Source of the DNA: Xanthobacteraceae bacterium
GTDB taxonomy: Bacteria; Pseudomonadota; Alphaproteobacteria; Rhizobiales; Xanthobacteraceae
Direction: 5' to 3'
Assembly: GCA_023954195.1 (NCBI GenBank)
Contig: JAMLIK010000002.1
Location: 962,040-1,026,039 of the forward strand
Length of the DNA stretch: 64,000 nt
Below, one piece after another: positions 1 through 8,493 of the stretch. The position numbers and the translations under genes were made by a program. Within the stretch, counting starts at the first letter, position 1. Every line of letters begins with the position of its first letter. The notes beneath the pieces were generated by a model. That model saw nothing but the letters and a program-made list of their open reading frames with translations, ran no database searches and was not told the origin of the DNA.

Positions 1-135
1 GAAAATCGCCATCAGCACGATCACCGTCAGACAGATCACCGCGATGGCGATGATCGGATTCGAGCGCAGCAGGTTGCGGCCGAGGCGGCGCGGCGTGATC
101 GGGAGCGAGGGTTCCGGCAGGACTTCGACGGCCAT
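1..135 (-). CDS. Peptide ABC transporter permease, DppC-like (partial)
   Basis: Only the first 45 codons are in the window; the gene runs off the left edge. The N-terminus is a short polar tail followed by a hydrophobic stretch (IIAIAVICLTVIVLMAIF) that begins a first membrane segment, as in DppC/OppC permeases. Its ATG shares one base with the TGA of the upstream dppB-like gene (TGATG), so the two should be translationally coupled. The DppC assignment rests mainly on this position, because most of the protein is out of view. Confidence 0.75.
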   Translation of the reverse strand, partial: MAVEVLPEPSLPITPRRLGRNLLRSNPIIAIAVICLTVIVLMAIF

Positions 136-1076
136 CAGTAGCGAATCCTCGGATCGAGCAGGGAGTAGGAAAGATCGATCAACAGATTGACCCCGACATA
201 GATGCCGCTGGTCAACAGGATCATCGCCTGAATGACTGGGTAATCGCGCGCCAGGACCGCGTCCACGGTCAGGCGGCCGATGCCGGGCAGATTGAACACC
301 GTTTCGGTGACCACGACGCCGGATATCAACAACGCGAATCCGGTGCCGATCACGGTAATCACCGGCACCGCGGCGTTGCGCAGCGCGTGACGCAGCAGCA
401 CGCCGTGCTCGGCGATGCCCTTGGCGCGGGCGGTGCGGATATAGTCCTCATCCAGCACGTCGAGCATCGCGGCGCGGGTCATGCGCGCGATCAGCGCGAT
501 GTAGATGAACGACAGCGTCAGCGTCGGCAGGATGATGCGTTCGAGGAACGGGCCGAAGCCGCTCGCGATCTTGCGATAGCCCTGCACCGGCAACCAGCGC
601 AGATCGATGGCGAAAATCTGGATCAGCACGTAGCCGATCACGAACACCGGCACCGAGAAACCGATCACCGACAGCGCCATCACCAGGCGGTCGATCCAGG
701 TGCCATGCTTCCACGCGGCGATGACGCCGAGCGGCACGGCGACGATGACGGTGAAGATGATGGTCGCCAGCGCGATGGCGACGGTCGGCTCGATACGGTT
801 GCCGATCATGGTGATGACCGGCACGTTGGAAATCAGCGAGACGCCGAAATCGCCATGCAGCAGCTTGCCGATCCAGGTGAAGAACTGCGTGTAGAGCGGC
901 TCGTTCAAGCCGAGCGAGGTGCGGATGCGGTCGAGCTGTTCGGGCGTGGCGTTGTCGCCGGCGAGGATGGCGGCGGGGTCGCCCGGCGTCAGCCGCAGCA
1001 GCAGGAACACGAACAGCGCCACCACCCCCATCACGGGAATGGCGGCGAGGATGCGGCGGATCAGGTATCCCAGCAT
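135..1076 (-). CDS. Peptide ABC transporter permease, DppB-like
   Basis: A 313-residue inner-membrane permease of the dipeptide/oligopeptide/nickel class. The N-terminus (MLGYLIRRILAAIPVMG) followed by LLRLTPGDPA is characteristic of DppB/OppB. About six membrane segments follow. The cytoplasmic ATPase-contact loop lies near residues 215-240 (RAKGIAEHGVLLRHALRNA). Length matches the family. The gene sits between an M20 peptidase gene and the dppC-like gene on the same strand and probably works with the divergent substrate-binding protein at 2938-4569. Substrate is not readable from sequence; peptides or N-acyl amino acids are plausible given the peptidase. Confidence 0.93.
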   Translation of the reverse strand: MLGYLIRRILAAIPVMGVVALFVFLLLRLTPGDPAAILAGDNATPEQLDRIRTSLGLNEPLYTQFFTWIGKLLHGDFGVSLISNVPVITMIGNRIEPTVAIALATIIFTVIVAVPLGVIAAWKHGTWIDRLVMALSVIGFSVPVFVIGYVLIQIFAIDLRWLPVQGYRKIASGFGPFLERIILPTLTLSFIYIALIARMTRAAMLDVLDEDYIRTARAKGIAEHGVLLRHALRNAAVPVITVIGTGFALLISGVVVTETVFNLPGIGRLTVDAVLARDYPVIQAMILLTSGIYVGVNLLIDLSYSLLDPRIRY

Positions 1077-1249
1077 GTGTCCCTACCTCGTGGCGCGTGG
1101 CCGCTGACGCAAATTCCGCCGGGTGGGAGAGTGGTCTGCTCCCTCCCGCCCGGATCGTGAATTCAGCAATTCCCGTGCCATCCGTCCCCTGAAGCGATTG
1201 CGTTCCCTCGAATGATCGATCGCGGCTCTTGGCGGCCGCTTCGCTCGCT

Positions 1250-2380
1250 TTAGTCCAGCGTCGCCAGCAAGCCTGCCATCAGCCGCCCGCGTTCGGCAAG
1301 ACTGTCCACCTCGATATGTTCGTTGAGCGTGTGGACGCCGCCGCCGCGCACGCCGAGGCCGTCCAGCGAGGGGATGCCCATGGCGCCGGTGAAGTTGGCG
1401 TCGGAGCCGCCGCCGACGCTGCCGTGCGGCAGATCCATGCCCATCTGCGCGGCGATGCCGCGCGCCTTTTCATAGAGCGCCATGGTGCCGGCGTCCGGCT
1501 CCCAAACCGGGCGGGTGACGCCGCGCGTCACCGTGAAGGTGACGTCGTCGCGGGTTCCGGACAGGGCCAGCATCCGCGCCACGCCGTCGTCGAGATCGGC
1601 CTGGCGTTTCGCCATGCTGAGCGCCTCGCCGGTCGCGGTGGTGGCGACGCAATTCACCCACTGGCCGCCGTGAACGACGCCGACGCTGAAGGTGCAGTCG
1701 GGGCCGGTCATGGCGTCGATGGCGATGATCTGGCGCGCCATCTCGCGGATCGCGGAGCGTCCGGAGGACAGCGTCGCGCCGGCATGGCTCGGCTTGCCGG
1801 TGGCTTCGAGATTGAAGCGGGCGATGGCGTAGCGACCGGTGATGACGCCGTTGTCGTCGCGGCCGGGCTCCGGCACCAGCACGTATTTGTTGCGCGCGGC
1901 CTCCGCCTCGACGACGTCGCGCACGCTCGGCGTGCCGACCTCCTCATCGGGCGTCAGTAGGAAGGTGATCGGCAGCGGCGTGACGAAGGCGGCGCGCTGC
2001 AACTGGCGGATGGCCTCCAGCGTGAGATAGTTGCCGCCCTTCATGTCGTAGACGCCGGGGCCGTAGCACTTGTTGCCCTCGCGCCGCCACGGCAGCTTGT
2101 CCAGCGTGCCGACCGGATGCACGGTGTCGAGATGGCCCGCGATCAGGATGCCGGGCTCGCCCTGTTTCGGATGCGGGAAGCGGGCGCGGACGCAATCGCC
2201 GAAACCCATCCGTCCCGGAATCCGCTCGATGGTCGCGCCGGCGAGCGCCATTTCACGGGCGGCGAGATCGAGCATGCGGTTGACCGCGGCGCGATCCCAG
2301 GTCGGGCTTTCGCACTCGACCCACTGACGCAGGCCCTGCAACATGGTTTCAGTGTCGAACGGGAAATTGGCGGGATTCAT
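1250..2380 (-). CDS. M20 family metallopeptidase (glutamate carboxypeptidase-like)
   Basis: A 376-residue zinc-dependent amidohydrolase. The M20 ligand pattern is complete: GHLDTV (His/Asp), GPGVYDMKGG (bridging Asp), PDEE (catalytic and metal Glu), VPEPG (Glu) and a C-terminal GGGVHTLNEH (His). The open frame extends back to 2632, but the ATG at 2380 has CAGGA five bases upstream and begins the conserved region, while the extension has no family character. It lies upstream of dppB-like and dppC-like genes on the same strand, so it may hydrolyse the imported peptide or N-acyl amino acid. Exact substrate unknown. Confidence 0.9.
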   Translation of the reverse strand: MNPANFPFDTETMLQGLRQWVECESPTWDRAAVNRMLDLAAREMALAGATIERIPGRMGFGDCVRARFPHPKQGEPGILIAGHLDTVHPVGTLDKLPWRREGNKCYGPGVYDMKGGNYLTLEAIRQLQRAAFVTPLPITFLLTPDEEVGTPSVRDVVEAEAARNKYVLVPEPGRDDNGVITGRYAIARFNLEATGKPSHAGATLSSGRSAIREMARQIIAIDAMTGPDCTFSVGVVHGGQWVNCVATTATGEALSMAKRQADLDDGVARMLALSGTRDDVTFTVTRGVTRPVWEPDAGTMALYEKARGIAAQMGMDLPHGSVGGGSDANFTGAMGIPSLDGLGVRGGGVHTLNEHIEVDSLAERGRLMAGLLATLD

Positions 2381-2937
2381 GATCGTCCTGATGCCTTCTT
2401 GTTCTCGCTTTTGGTCTCGTTCTTTGCCTGATCCAATCCATGCACGCGCCTCGCGACGCTGCGATGCCGACGTGGACTGGTATCGCGCCATGGGTCGGGC
2501 GAAACCGGTTGGATCGAATAATGAACCGGCGCCGGTCGGGAAGACGTCGACGTCGTGATACGCGATCATAATGGAGGGTTCGACGGAAATTGCCAGCGCC
2601 ATGTTTCGTGACTTCGAGTTTCGCGCCATCAATTTCGCGCCACTAATTTTCGCGCCATGGATTTTCGCACGCGGCTCGTGCGGCCGCTGACCACGGACCC
2701 TTGTGCGTGTGCGAAGCGGACCCCGATTGACGCCCGGTGAACTTGATGCAAGTCTTGTTGATCAAGGTCTAGCTGGGGCAATGATTGAGCCATCTGAAAG
2801 ATCCGGAACGACGGCGCCGTCGCTTCGGGGAATATTTCGGAGGCCATCGTTTCCGGATTTCGTTTCCGCAAGCCGTTCCGCACGCTTCGTCATCAAAGCT
2901 TCGTCACGAGAAAAGCTTTTCAATCGGGAGAAAACGC
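2381..2937. other. Divergent intergenic region with TTCGCGCCA repeats
   Basis: This 557-base gap separates the M20 peptidase gene from the divergent substrate-binding protein gene. It contains three direct copies of TTCGCGCCA at 2620, 2634 and 2649, spaced 14-15 bases apart, followed by a degenerate TTTTCGCAC. No convincing gene is seen. It should hold promoters for both directions, and the repeats may be an operator. Confidence 0.5.
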
Positions 2938-4569
2938 ATGTTGCATATCAAGCCGCCGCCGCCTTCCAAACGAGCAGGGAAATTGCGCACGATACTGAAG
3001 GCGGCGTTGCCGGCCCTGCTGCTCGCGACGGCGCTGGGCTCGCCCGCGCTGGCGCAGACCAAGACCATCCGCGCCGTGATGCACTCCGACCTGCGCGTGC
3101 TCGATCCCGGATTGACCACCGCCTACATCACCCGTGACCACGGCTACATGATCTTCGACACGCTGCTGGCGATGGACGAGCACTTCAAGATCCAGCCGCA
3201 GATGGCCAGCTACAAGGTTTCCGACGACAAGCTGACCTACACCTTCACCCTGCGCGACGGGCTGAAATGGCACGACGGCCAGCCGGTGACCGCCGAGGAT
3301 TGCGTCGCCTCGCTGAAGCGCTGGGGCAGGGCCGACGGCATGGGCCAGAAGCTGATGGACTTCACCGCCAGCATCGAGGCGCCGGACGCCAAGACCATCG
3401 TGCTGAAGCTGAAGGAGCCTTACGGCCTGGTGCTGGAGTCGATCGGCAAGCCGTCGTCGCTGGTGCCGTTCATGATGCCGAAGCGGCTCGCGGAAACCCC
3501 GGCCGGCAAGGCCATTCCCGAGCAGATCGGGTCGGGGCCGTTCAAGTTCGTGCAGTCGGAATTCCAGCCCGGCGTCAGGGCGGTCTACGAGAAGAACAAG
3601 GACTACGTGCCGCGCTCCGAGCCGCCGAGCTGGACCTCCGGCGGCAAGGTGGTGAAAGTCGATCGCGTCGAGTGGATCACCATGCCGGACGCCCAGACGG
3701 TGGTGAACGCCATCCAGGCCGGCGATATCGATTTCTCCGAGACGCCGTCCTACGACCTGTTGCCGATCCTTGAGGCCGACAAGGACCTCGTCATCCACAC
3801 GCTGAGCCCGCTGGGCTTCCAGACGCTGGGCCGGATGAATTTCCTCAATCCGCCGTTCGACAATCCGAAGGTGCGCCGCGCGGCGTTCCTGGCGGCGAGC
3901 CAGAAGCCGGTGCTCGACGCGCTGATCGGCAATCCGAAGTACTACAAGATCTGCGGCGCGGTGTTCGGTTGCGGCACGCCGCTGGCGACCGACGCCGGCG
4001 CCGAGACCCTAATCAAGGGCAACGGCATGGAGCAGGCCAAGAAGCTGTTGGCCGAGTCCGGCTATGACGGCACCCCGATCGTCATCATGGCCCCCGGCGA
4101 CGTCGGACAGTTGAAGGCGCAGCCAATCGTGTTCGCCCAGTTCCTGCGCGACGCCGGCTTCAAGGTCGATCTCCAGGCCACCGACTGGCAGACCGTGGTG
4201 ACCCGCCGCGCCAGCCAGAAGCCTACCAAGGAGGGCGGCTGGAACATGTTCTTCACCAACTGGGCGGGACCGGACATCATGAATCCGGTCGCCAACGTCT
4301 CGACCAACGGCAAGGGCAAGAACGGCGGCTGGTTCGGCTGGCCGGACGATCCCACCATCGAGGCGATGCGCGACAAGTTCGCGCGCTCGACCTCGCCGGA
4401 GGAGCAGAAGAAGATCGCCGAGGACATCCAGAAGCGGGTCTATGACCAGGTGATCTACATCCCGCTCGGACAATTCGAGCAGCCGAGCGTGTGGCGCAAC
4501 TCGCTGAAGGGCGTGCTCGACGGCCCGGCGACGCCGGTGTTCTGGAACATCGAGAAGACCGGCAACTGA
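2938..4569 (+). CDS. Extracellular solute-binding protein, family 5 (peptide ABC transporter)
   Basis: A 543-residue periplasmic substrate-binding protein of the DppA/OppA class. A signal peptide occupies residues 1-39 (hydrophobic core ALPALLLATALG, probable cleavage after SPALA). The mature protein has the typical start (RVLDPGLTTAYITRDHGYMIFDTLL) and the YTFTLRDGLKWHDGQPVTAEDC motif. The start at 2938 follows CGGGAGAAAACGC, a good ribosome site; the frame open back to 2785 is not needed. It is divergent from the M20-dppB-dppC genes and should deliver substrate to that permease. A strong terminator follows. Confidence 0.93.
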   Translation: MLHIKPPPPSKRAGKLRTILKAALPALLLATALGSPALAQTKTIRAVMHSDLRVLDPGLTTAYITRDHGYMIFDTLLAMDEHFKIQPQMASYKVSDDKLTYTFTLRDGLKWHDGQPVTAEDCVASLKRWGRADGMGQKLMDFTASIEAPDAKTIVLKLKEPYGLVLESIGKPSSLVPFMMPKRLAETPAGKAIPEQIGSGPFKFVQSEFQPGVRAVYEKNKDYVPRSEPPSWTSGGKVVKVDRVEWITMPDAQTVVNAIQAGDIDFSETPSYDLLPILEADKDLVIHTLSPLGFQTLGRMNFLNPPFDNPKVRRAAFLAASQKPVLDALIGNPKYYKICGAVFGCGTPLATDAGAETLIKGNGMEQAKKLLAESGYDGTPIVIMAPGDVGQLKAQPIVFAQFLRDAGFKVDLQATDWQTVVTRRASQKPTKEGGWNMFFTNWAGPDIMNPVANVSTNGKGKNGGWFGWPDDPTIEAMRDKFARSTSPEEQKKIAEDIQKRVYDQVIYIPLGQFEQPSVWRNSLKGVLDGPATPVFWNIEKTGN

Positions 4570-4600
4570 TCGATCCGGTCCGGCATTGCCGACACATGCG

Positions 4601-4633
4601 ACGGCGGCCGATCCCATCGGCCGCCGTTTTGTT
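4601..4633 (+). terminator. Rho-independent terminator after the solute-binding protein
   Basis: An 11-bp perfect stem ACGGCGGCCGA/TCGGCCGCCGT with a 5-base loop, followed by TTTTGTTT, 32 bases after the stop codon. Confidence 0.85.
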
Positions 4634-4671
4634 TGGGGTATTATTATAGTTTGCGGATCAAACATCCTCGG

Positions 4672-4803
4672 CGTCGTCCCCGCGAAGGCGGGGACCCAGA
4701 CTCCGTGTCGCCTATGATGTGGGTGGCGGTCGTAATTTTTGACGAGTAGTCCCGCTAACTATCACCGTCGGGGTTATGGGTCCCCGCCTTCGCGGGGACG
4801 ACG
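4672..4803. repeat. Paired inverted palindromic repeat (family A, copy 1)
   Basis: A 132-base unit bounded by CGTCGTCCCCGCGAAGGC on the left (4672) and its inverted copy on the right (ending 4803). Each boundary is a palindrome GTCCCCGCgaaGGCGGGGAC-like hairpin. A sister unit lies at 10864-10984. REP/BIME-like elements of this kind are common between genes in this family. The flanks share ACCCAGACTCC on the left and TATGGGTCC on the right. Confidence 0.8.
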
Positions 4804-4860
4804 ATCTTTACGTTGCAAGTTTGCGCGCAAAACGAATGCTCGATTAGACTTGCAGGAGCA

Positions 4861-6027
4861 TCACTCGTCCCCGCTCAAAAAATGGCCGATGGCCGCCAGC
4901 GGGCGGATGCCGTCGCAGACGATCTTGGTGATCGCCAGCATCGGCACCGCGAGGATGGCGCCGGGCACGCCCCACATCCAGAACCAGAAAATCAGCGAGA
5001 CGATCACCAGCACCGGATTGAGCGTGAAGCGCCGCGCCAGCAGCATCGGCGTCACGATCTCGCCCTCGATCACATGAATGGCGAGGTAGAGCGCCGCCGG
5101 CATCATCGCCATCCACAGCGGATCGAGCACCAGCAGGCCGGCCAGCAGGAAGATGCCGACGCCGAACAATGGTCCCATGATGGGGACGAAATTGAGCAGG
5201 AAGGCGGTGACGCCCCACAGGATCGGATCGCCGAGCCCCACCAGCCACATCGCGAGCCCGGTGGCCGCGCCCACCGCCGCGTTCATCGCGGTGATGGTGA
5301 CGAGGTAGATCGAGATATTCGCCTCGACCTGCTGGGACAGCTCGACCGCCTGCCGCTTGCCCTTGAAGCTCGGCAGGATTTCCACCGTGCGTTTCAGGAA
5401 GGTGTTGCCGGACACCAGCAGGAAAAACAGAATCAGGATGGTCTGGAAAAAGCCGCTGGCGAAATGCGTGGTGCCGGCGAACAGCATCGCGGCGATCGCC
5501 GATCCCGACGCGCCGTTGCCGCCGGGCGCCGCCGCGCCGCCCGACATGAAGCCGTCGATCTGATGCAGGAAGGTCTGCAAGGTCGCGATCGGCTGGCTGA
5601 GAAATTGCAGCCGCTCCTGCAAGCGCGGAATGCCGCCGGGCAATTTCGCGGCCCATTCGGTCGCAGGACCCGAGACCGCCGCGCCGATGGCGACGATCGC
5701 GCCGAAGAACACCAGGATGAGGATCAGCGCGGCCAGGCTTCGCGGCAGGCGGAGGTTTTCCAGCGCGCGCATGGCGGGCTGGAACAACAGGTTGAGCACC
5801 AGCGCCAGTACTACCGGCAGCACGATGGGGGCCGCGACATAGGCGGCCGTCAGCACCGCGAGCAGCAACAGCGCCGCCAGCATCACCGTGACCGGATCGG
5901 ACGGCAGGTCGATGCTGTCCGCCTCCTCGGTGGTGGTTTTGACCAGGGTGGCTTCGGCGCGCTCCAACGTGCCGTCCCGCGCAAAATCCTCCCGGAGGGT
6001 GGCGGTGACGGTCTGTTCGGCGGCCAT
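4861..6027 (-). CDS. AI-2E family transporter (PerM/TqsA-like membrane protein)
   Basis: A 388-residue polytopic inner-membrane protein. After a polar N-terminal tail of about 45 residues come paired hydrophobic segments (PVTVMLAALLLLAVLTAAYVAA), the amphipathic middle domain, and C-terminal segments with the family motifs FLLNFVPIMGPLFG and PMLLARRFTLNPVLVIVSLIFW. Members have been linked to AI-2 export or to ion and metabolite efflux, but most are unassigned. It is divergent from feoA with 200 bases between and stands alone. Confidence 0.85.
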   Translation of the reverse strand: MAAEQTVTATLREDFARDGTLERAEATLVKTTTEEADSIDLPSDPVTVMLAALLLLAVLTAAYVAAPIVLPVVLALVLNLLFQPAMRALENLRLPRSLAALILILVFFGAIVAIGAAVSGPATEWAAKLPGGIPRLQERLQFLSQPIATLQTFLHQIDGFMSGGAAAPGGNGASGSAIAAMLFAGTTHFASGFFQTILILFFLLVSGNTFLKRTVEILPSFKGKRQAVELSQQVEANISIYLVTITAMNAAVGAATGLAMWLVGLGDPILWGVTAFLLNFVPIMGPLFGVGIFLLAGLLVLDPLWMAMMPAALYLAIHVIEGEIVTPMLLARRFTLNPVLVIVSLIFWFWMWGVPGAILAVPMLAITKIVCDGIRPLAAIGHFLSGDE

Positions 6028-6150
6028 CGGGGACCTGACGCGCTGGGGTTTCGATGCAGGCGAGGCGGCCTGGCGGCGATCGCGGCGATAACGCCTTGAG
6101 CGGGCGCCGGTTCCGGCCAGCGCGGCGTCGCCGGTTCGTTGCTTATGAGA

Positions 6151-6167
6151 TTTAAAATCGCTCTAAA
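6151..6167 (+). promoter_or_regulatory. Iron-control element (Irr-box-like) upstream of feoAB
   Basis: The 17-base site TTTAAAATCGCTCTAAA is 61 bases before the feoA start. It matches the rhizobial iron-control-element pattern TTTAGAA-N3-TTCTAAA at 12 of 14 fixed positions. In Rhizobiales the haem-responsive regulator Irr binds such sites. Placement before a ferrous iron uptake operon fits. It also lies 124 bases upstream of the divergent AI-2E gene. Confidence 0.6.
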
Positions 6168-6227
6168 TGATCGGGTGCGGGCATGGGCGCCCTTGACCCC
6201 CGCCGTGCCGGTTGAAACAAGCGGCGC

Positions 6228-6506
6228 ATGACCCTCGATCCTGATCCATCCGGCCCGGCCTCGCTGCTGGGCCATGCAAGGCGCGGCTTCACCGGCACCG
6301 TTCAGGCCCTGAAAGGCGACAACGCCCTGTCGAGCCTGAGCGCGTCCGAGCTTGAAAGCCGGCTGATCGAACTGGGATTCGTCGAGGGCGCGCGGGTCGA
6401 GGTGCTGCACGAGGGGCTGATCGGCCGCGACCCGATCGCGGTCCGGGTCGAGAACCTCACGGTCGCGGTGCGCCGGCGGGAGGCCATGGCCGTCGTCGTC
6501 ATCTGA
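6228..6506 (+). CDS. feoA: Ferrous iron transport protein A
   Basis: A 92-residue cytoplasmic SH3-like protein. Residues about 35-92 show the FeoA pattern: LESRLIELGFVEGARVEVLHEGLIGRDPIAVRV, then a final strand with basic residues. FeoA is an accessory to the FeoB permease and probably modulates its GTPase or opening. The feoB start is 18 bases downstream, so the two form an operon. An Irr-box-like site lies upstream. Confidence 0.93.
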   Translation: MTLDPDPSGPASLLGHARRGFTGTVQALKGDNALSSLSASELESRLIELGFVEGARVEVLHEGLIGRDPIAVRVENLTVAVRRREAMAVVVI

Positions 6507-6524
6507 CGGCTGCCGCGGATCGTC

Positions 6525-8396
6525 ATGGAGGCTCCCCTCTACAACATCGTTCTGGTCGGCACGCCGAATTGCGGCAAGACCTCGCTGTTCAACGCGCTGA
6601 CCGGCAGCCGCCAGAAGGTCGCGAACTATCCCGGCGTCACGGTCGAGCGCAAGCAGGGCTTCTTGGTCACCCCGCGCGGCCGGCAGGTGTCGCTGATCGA
6701 CCTGCCGGGGACCTATTCGCTGCGCGGCCGGAGCCCGGACGAGGAAATCACCCGCGACGTGGTGCTGGGCCGCGCCACCGGCGAGACCCTGCCGGATCTG
6801 GTGCTTTGCGTCGCCGACGCCACCAATCTGCGGCTGGCGATCCGGCTGGTGCTGGAACTGAAGCACACCGGCCGCCCGATGGTGCTGGCGCTCAACATGT
6901 TCGACATCGCCAAACGGCGCGGCGTCACCGTCGACGTGCCGGCGCTGTCGGCTGCGCTCGGCATCCCGGTGGTGACCTCGGTCGCGGTGCGCAAGGGCGG
7001 CGTCGGCGATCTGCTGGCGCTGATCGACAGCACGGCGGCGCTCGACGCGCCGCCGGCCGGGAGCAACGACTGGCGGCCGCACAGCGTCGCCGAACTGCGC
7101 GCCACCCAGCGCGAGGCGGACCGCATCATCGGCGCCGCCGTCAGCCTGCCGGCGCGGCCGGACACCTGGACCGCGCGGGTCGATGCCGTGGTGCTGCATC
7201 CGGTGTTCGGGCTGGTGATCCTCGCCTTGATCCTGTTCGTGATGTTCCAGGCGGTGTTCGCCTGGGCGCAGCCGGTGATGGAACTGATCGCCGGCGGTTT
7301 CGAGGCACTGGGGCAATGGGTTCAGGCCACGCTGCCGGCCGGGCTGTTGCAAAGCTTCATCCAGAACGGCGTGATCTCCGGCGTCGGCAGCGTCATCGTG
7401 TTCCTGCCGCAGATCATCACGATCTTCCTGTTCATCCTGCTGCTGGAAGACTTCGGCTACATGGCGCGCGCGGCGTTCCTGATGGATCGCATCATGGGCG
7501 GCGCGGGCCTGCATGGCCGCGCCTTCATTCCGCTGCTGTCGAGCTTCGCCTGCGCCATCCCCGGCATCATGGCGACACGGGTGATCGACAACCGCCGCGA
7601 CCGGCTGACCACCATCCTGATCGCGCCGCTGATGACCTGCTCGGCGCGCATTCCGGTCTATACGCTGATTATTTCGGCCTTCATTCCGGCGAAACAGGTG
7701 TGGGGCTGGATCAATTTGCAGGGTCTGGTGATGTTCGGGCTTTACGCCGTCGGCATCGCCAGCGCCATGGGCGTGTCGTTTCTGGTGAAATTCTTCATGT
7801 GGCGCGACCATGCGCCGGCGCCGTTCATGCTGGAATTGCCGGATTACAAGCTGCCACGCCTGAAAAGCATCGCGCTCGGCGTCTACACCCGCGCGATGAT
7901 GTTTTTGCAACGCGCCGGCACCACGATCTTCGCCATGATGGTGCTGATCTGGTTCCTGGCGTCGTTCCCGCAACCCCCGGCGGGTGCGACCGATCCCGGA
8001 ATCGACTACAGCCTGGCGGCGATTATCGGCCGCTTCATCGAGCCGCTGCTGGCCCCGGTCGGCTTCAACTGGCAGATCGCGGTGGCGCTGATCCCCGGCA
8101 TGGCCGCGCGTGAAGTTGCTGTCGCGGCGCTAGGAACCGTTTATTCCATCGAGGGCGGCAAGGAGGCGGCCGAGCAGATCGGGCAGATGCTGGCGACCAA
8201 ATGGAGCCTCGCCACCGCGCTGTCGTTCCTGGCGTGGTATGTGTTCGCGCCGCAATGCGCCTCGACGCTCGCCGTCATCAAGCGCGAAACCGGCGGCTGG
8301 CGCTGGATGTGGATAACCTTCTTCTACATGCTGGCGATGGCCTACGCCGCCAGTCTCATCACCTACAACATCGCGCGCGGCCTCGGCGCGGGCTGA
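6525..8396 (+). CDS. feoB: Ferrous iron transport protein B (GTPase permease)
   Basis: A 623-residue Fe2+ permease. The N-terminal G domain has G1 GTPNCGKTS (residues about 11-19), G2 region NYPGVTVE, G3 DLPGTYSL and G4 LNMFD. The membrane part carries paired gate regions, with the conserved motif SSFACAIPGIMATRVI and a C-terminal VAALIPGMAAREV-like segment. It is shorter than E. coli FeoB but within the range of alphaproteobacterial forms. It forms an operon with feoA. No feoC is visible downstream. Confidence 0.96.
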   Translation: MEAPLYNIVLVGTPNCGKTSLFNALTGSRQKVANYPGVTVERKQGFLVTPRGRQVSLIDLPGTYSLRGRSPDEEITRDVVLGRATGETLPDLVLCVADATNLRLAIRLVLELKHTGRPMVLALNMFDIAKRRGVTVDVPALSAALGIPVVTSVAVRKGGVGDLLALIDSTAALDAPPAGSNDWRPHSVAELRATQREADRIIGAAVSLPARPDTWTARVDAVVLHPVFGLVILALILFVMFQAVFAWAQPVMELIAGGFEALGQWVQATLPAGLLQSFIQNGVISGVGSVIVFLPQIITIFLFILLLEDFGYMARAAFLMDRIMGGAGLHGRAFIPLLSSFACAIPGIMATRVIDNRRDRLTTILIAPLMTCSARIPVYTLIISAFIPAKQVWGWINLQGLVMFGLYAVGIASAMGVSFLVKFFMWRDHAPAPFMLELPDYKLPRLKSIALGVYTRAMMFLQRAGTTIFAMMVLIWFLASFPQPPAGATDPGIDYSLAAIIGRFIEPLLAPVGFNWQIAVALIPGMAAREVAVAALGTVYSIEGGKEAAEQIGQMLATKWSLATALSFLAWYVFAPQCASTLAVIKRETGGWRWMWITFFYMLAMAYAASLITYNIARGLGAG

Positions 8397-8493
8397 GTTC
8401 CGGGGTTGAAGAATCGTCGTCCGCCGGGTCATATCCGCCTCCCCGGAGCGGCGATGGCGTCGCCGTACCGATCGATTGTGAAGTGAGGCAGGC

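Noticed and set aside
5883..7973. A 696-codon minus-strand frame across the AI-2E gene, feoA and feoB
   Set aside because: It spans three well-supported genes and an intergenic region and has antisense-type composition.
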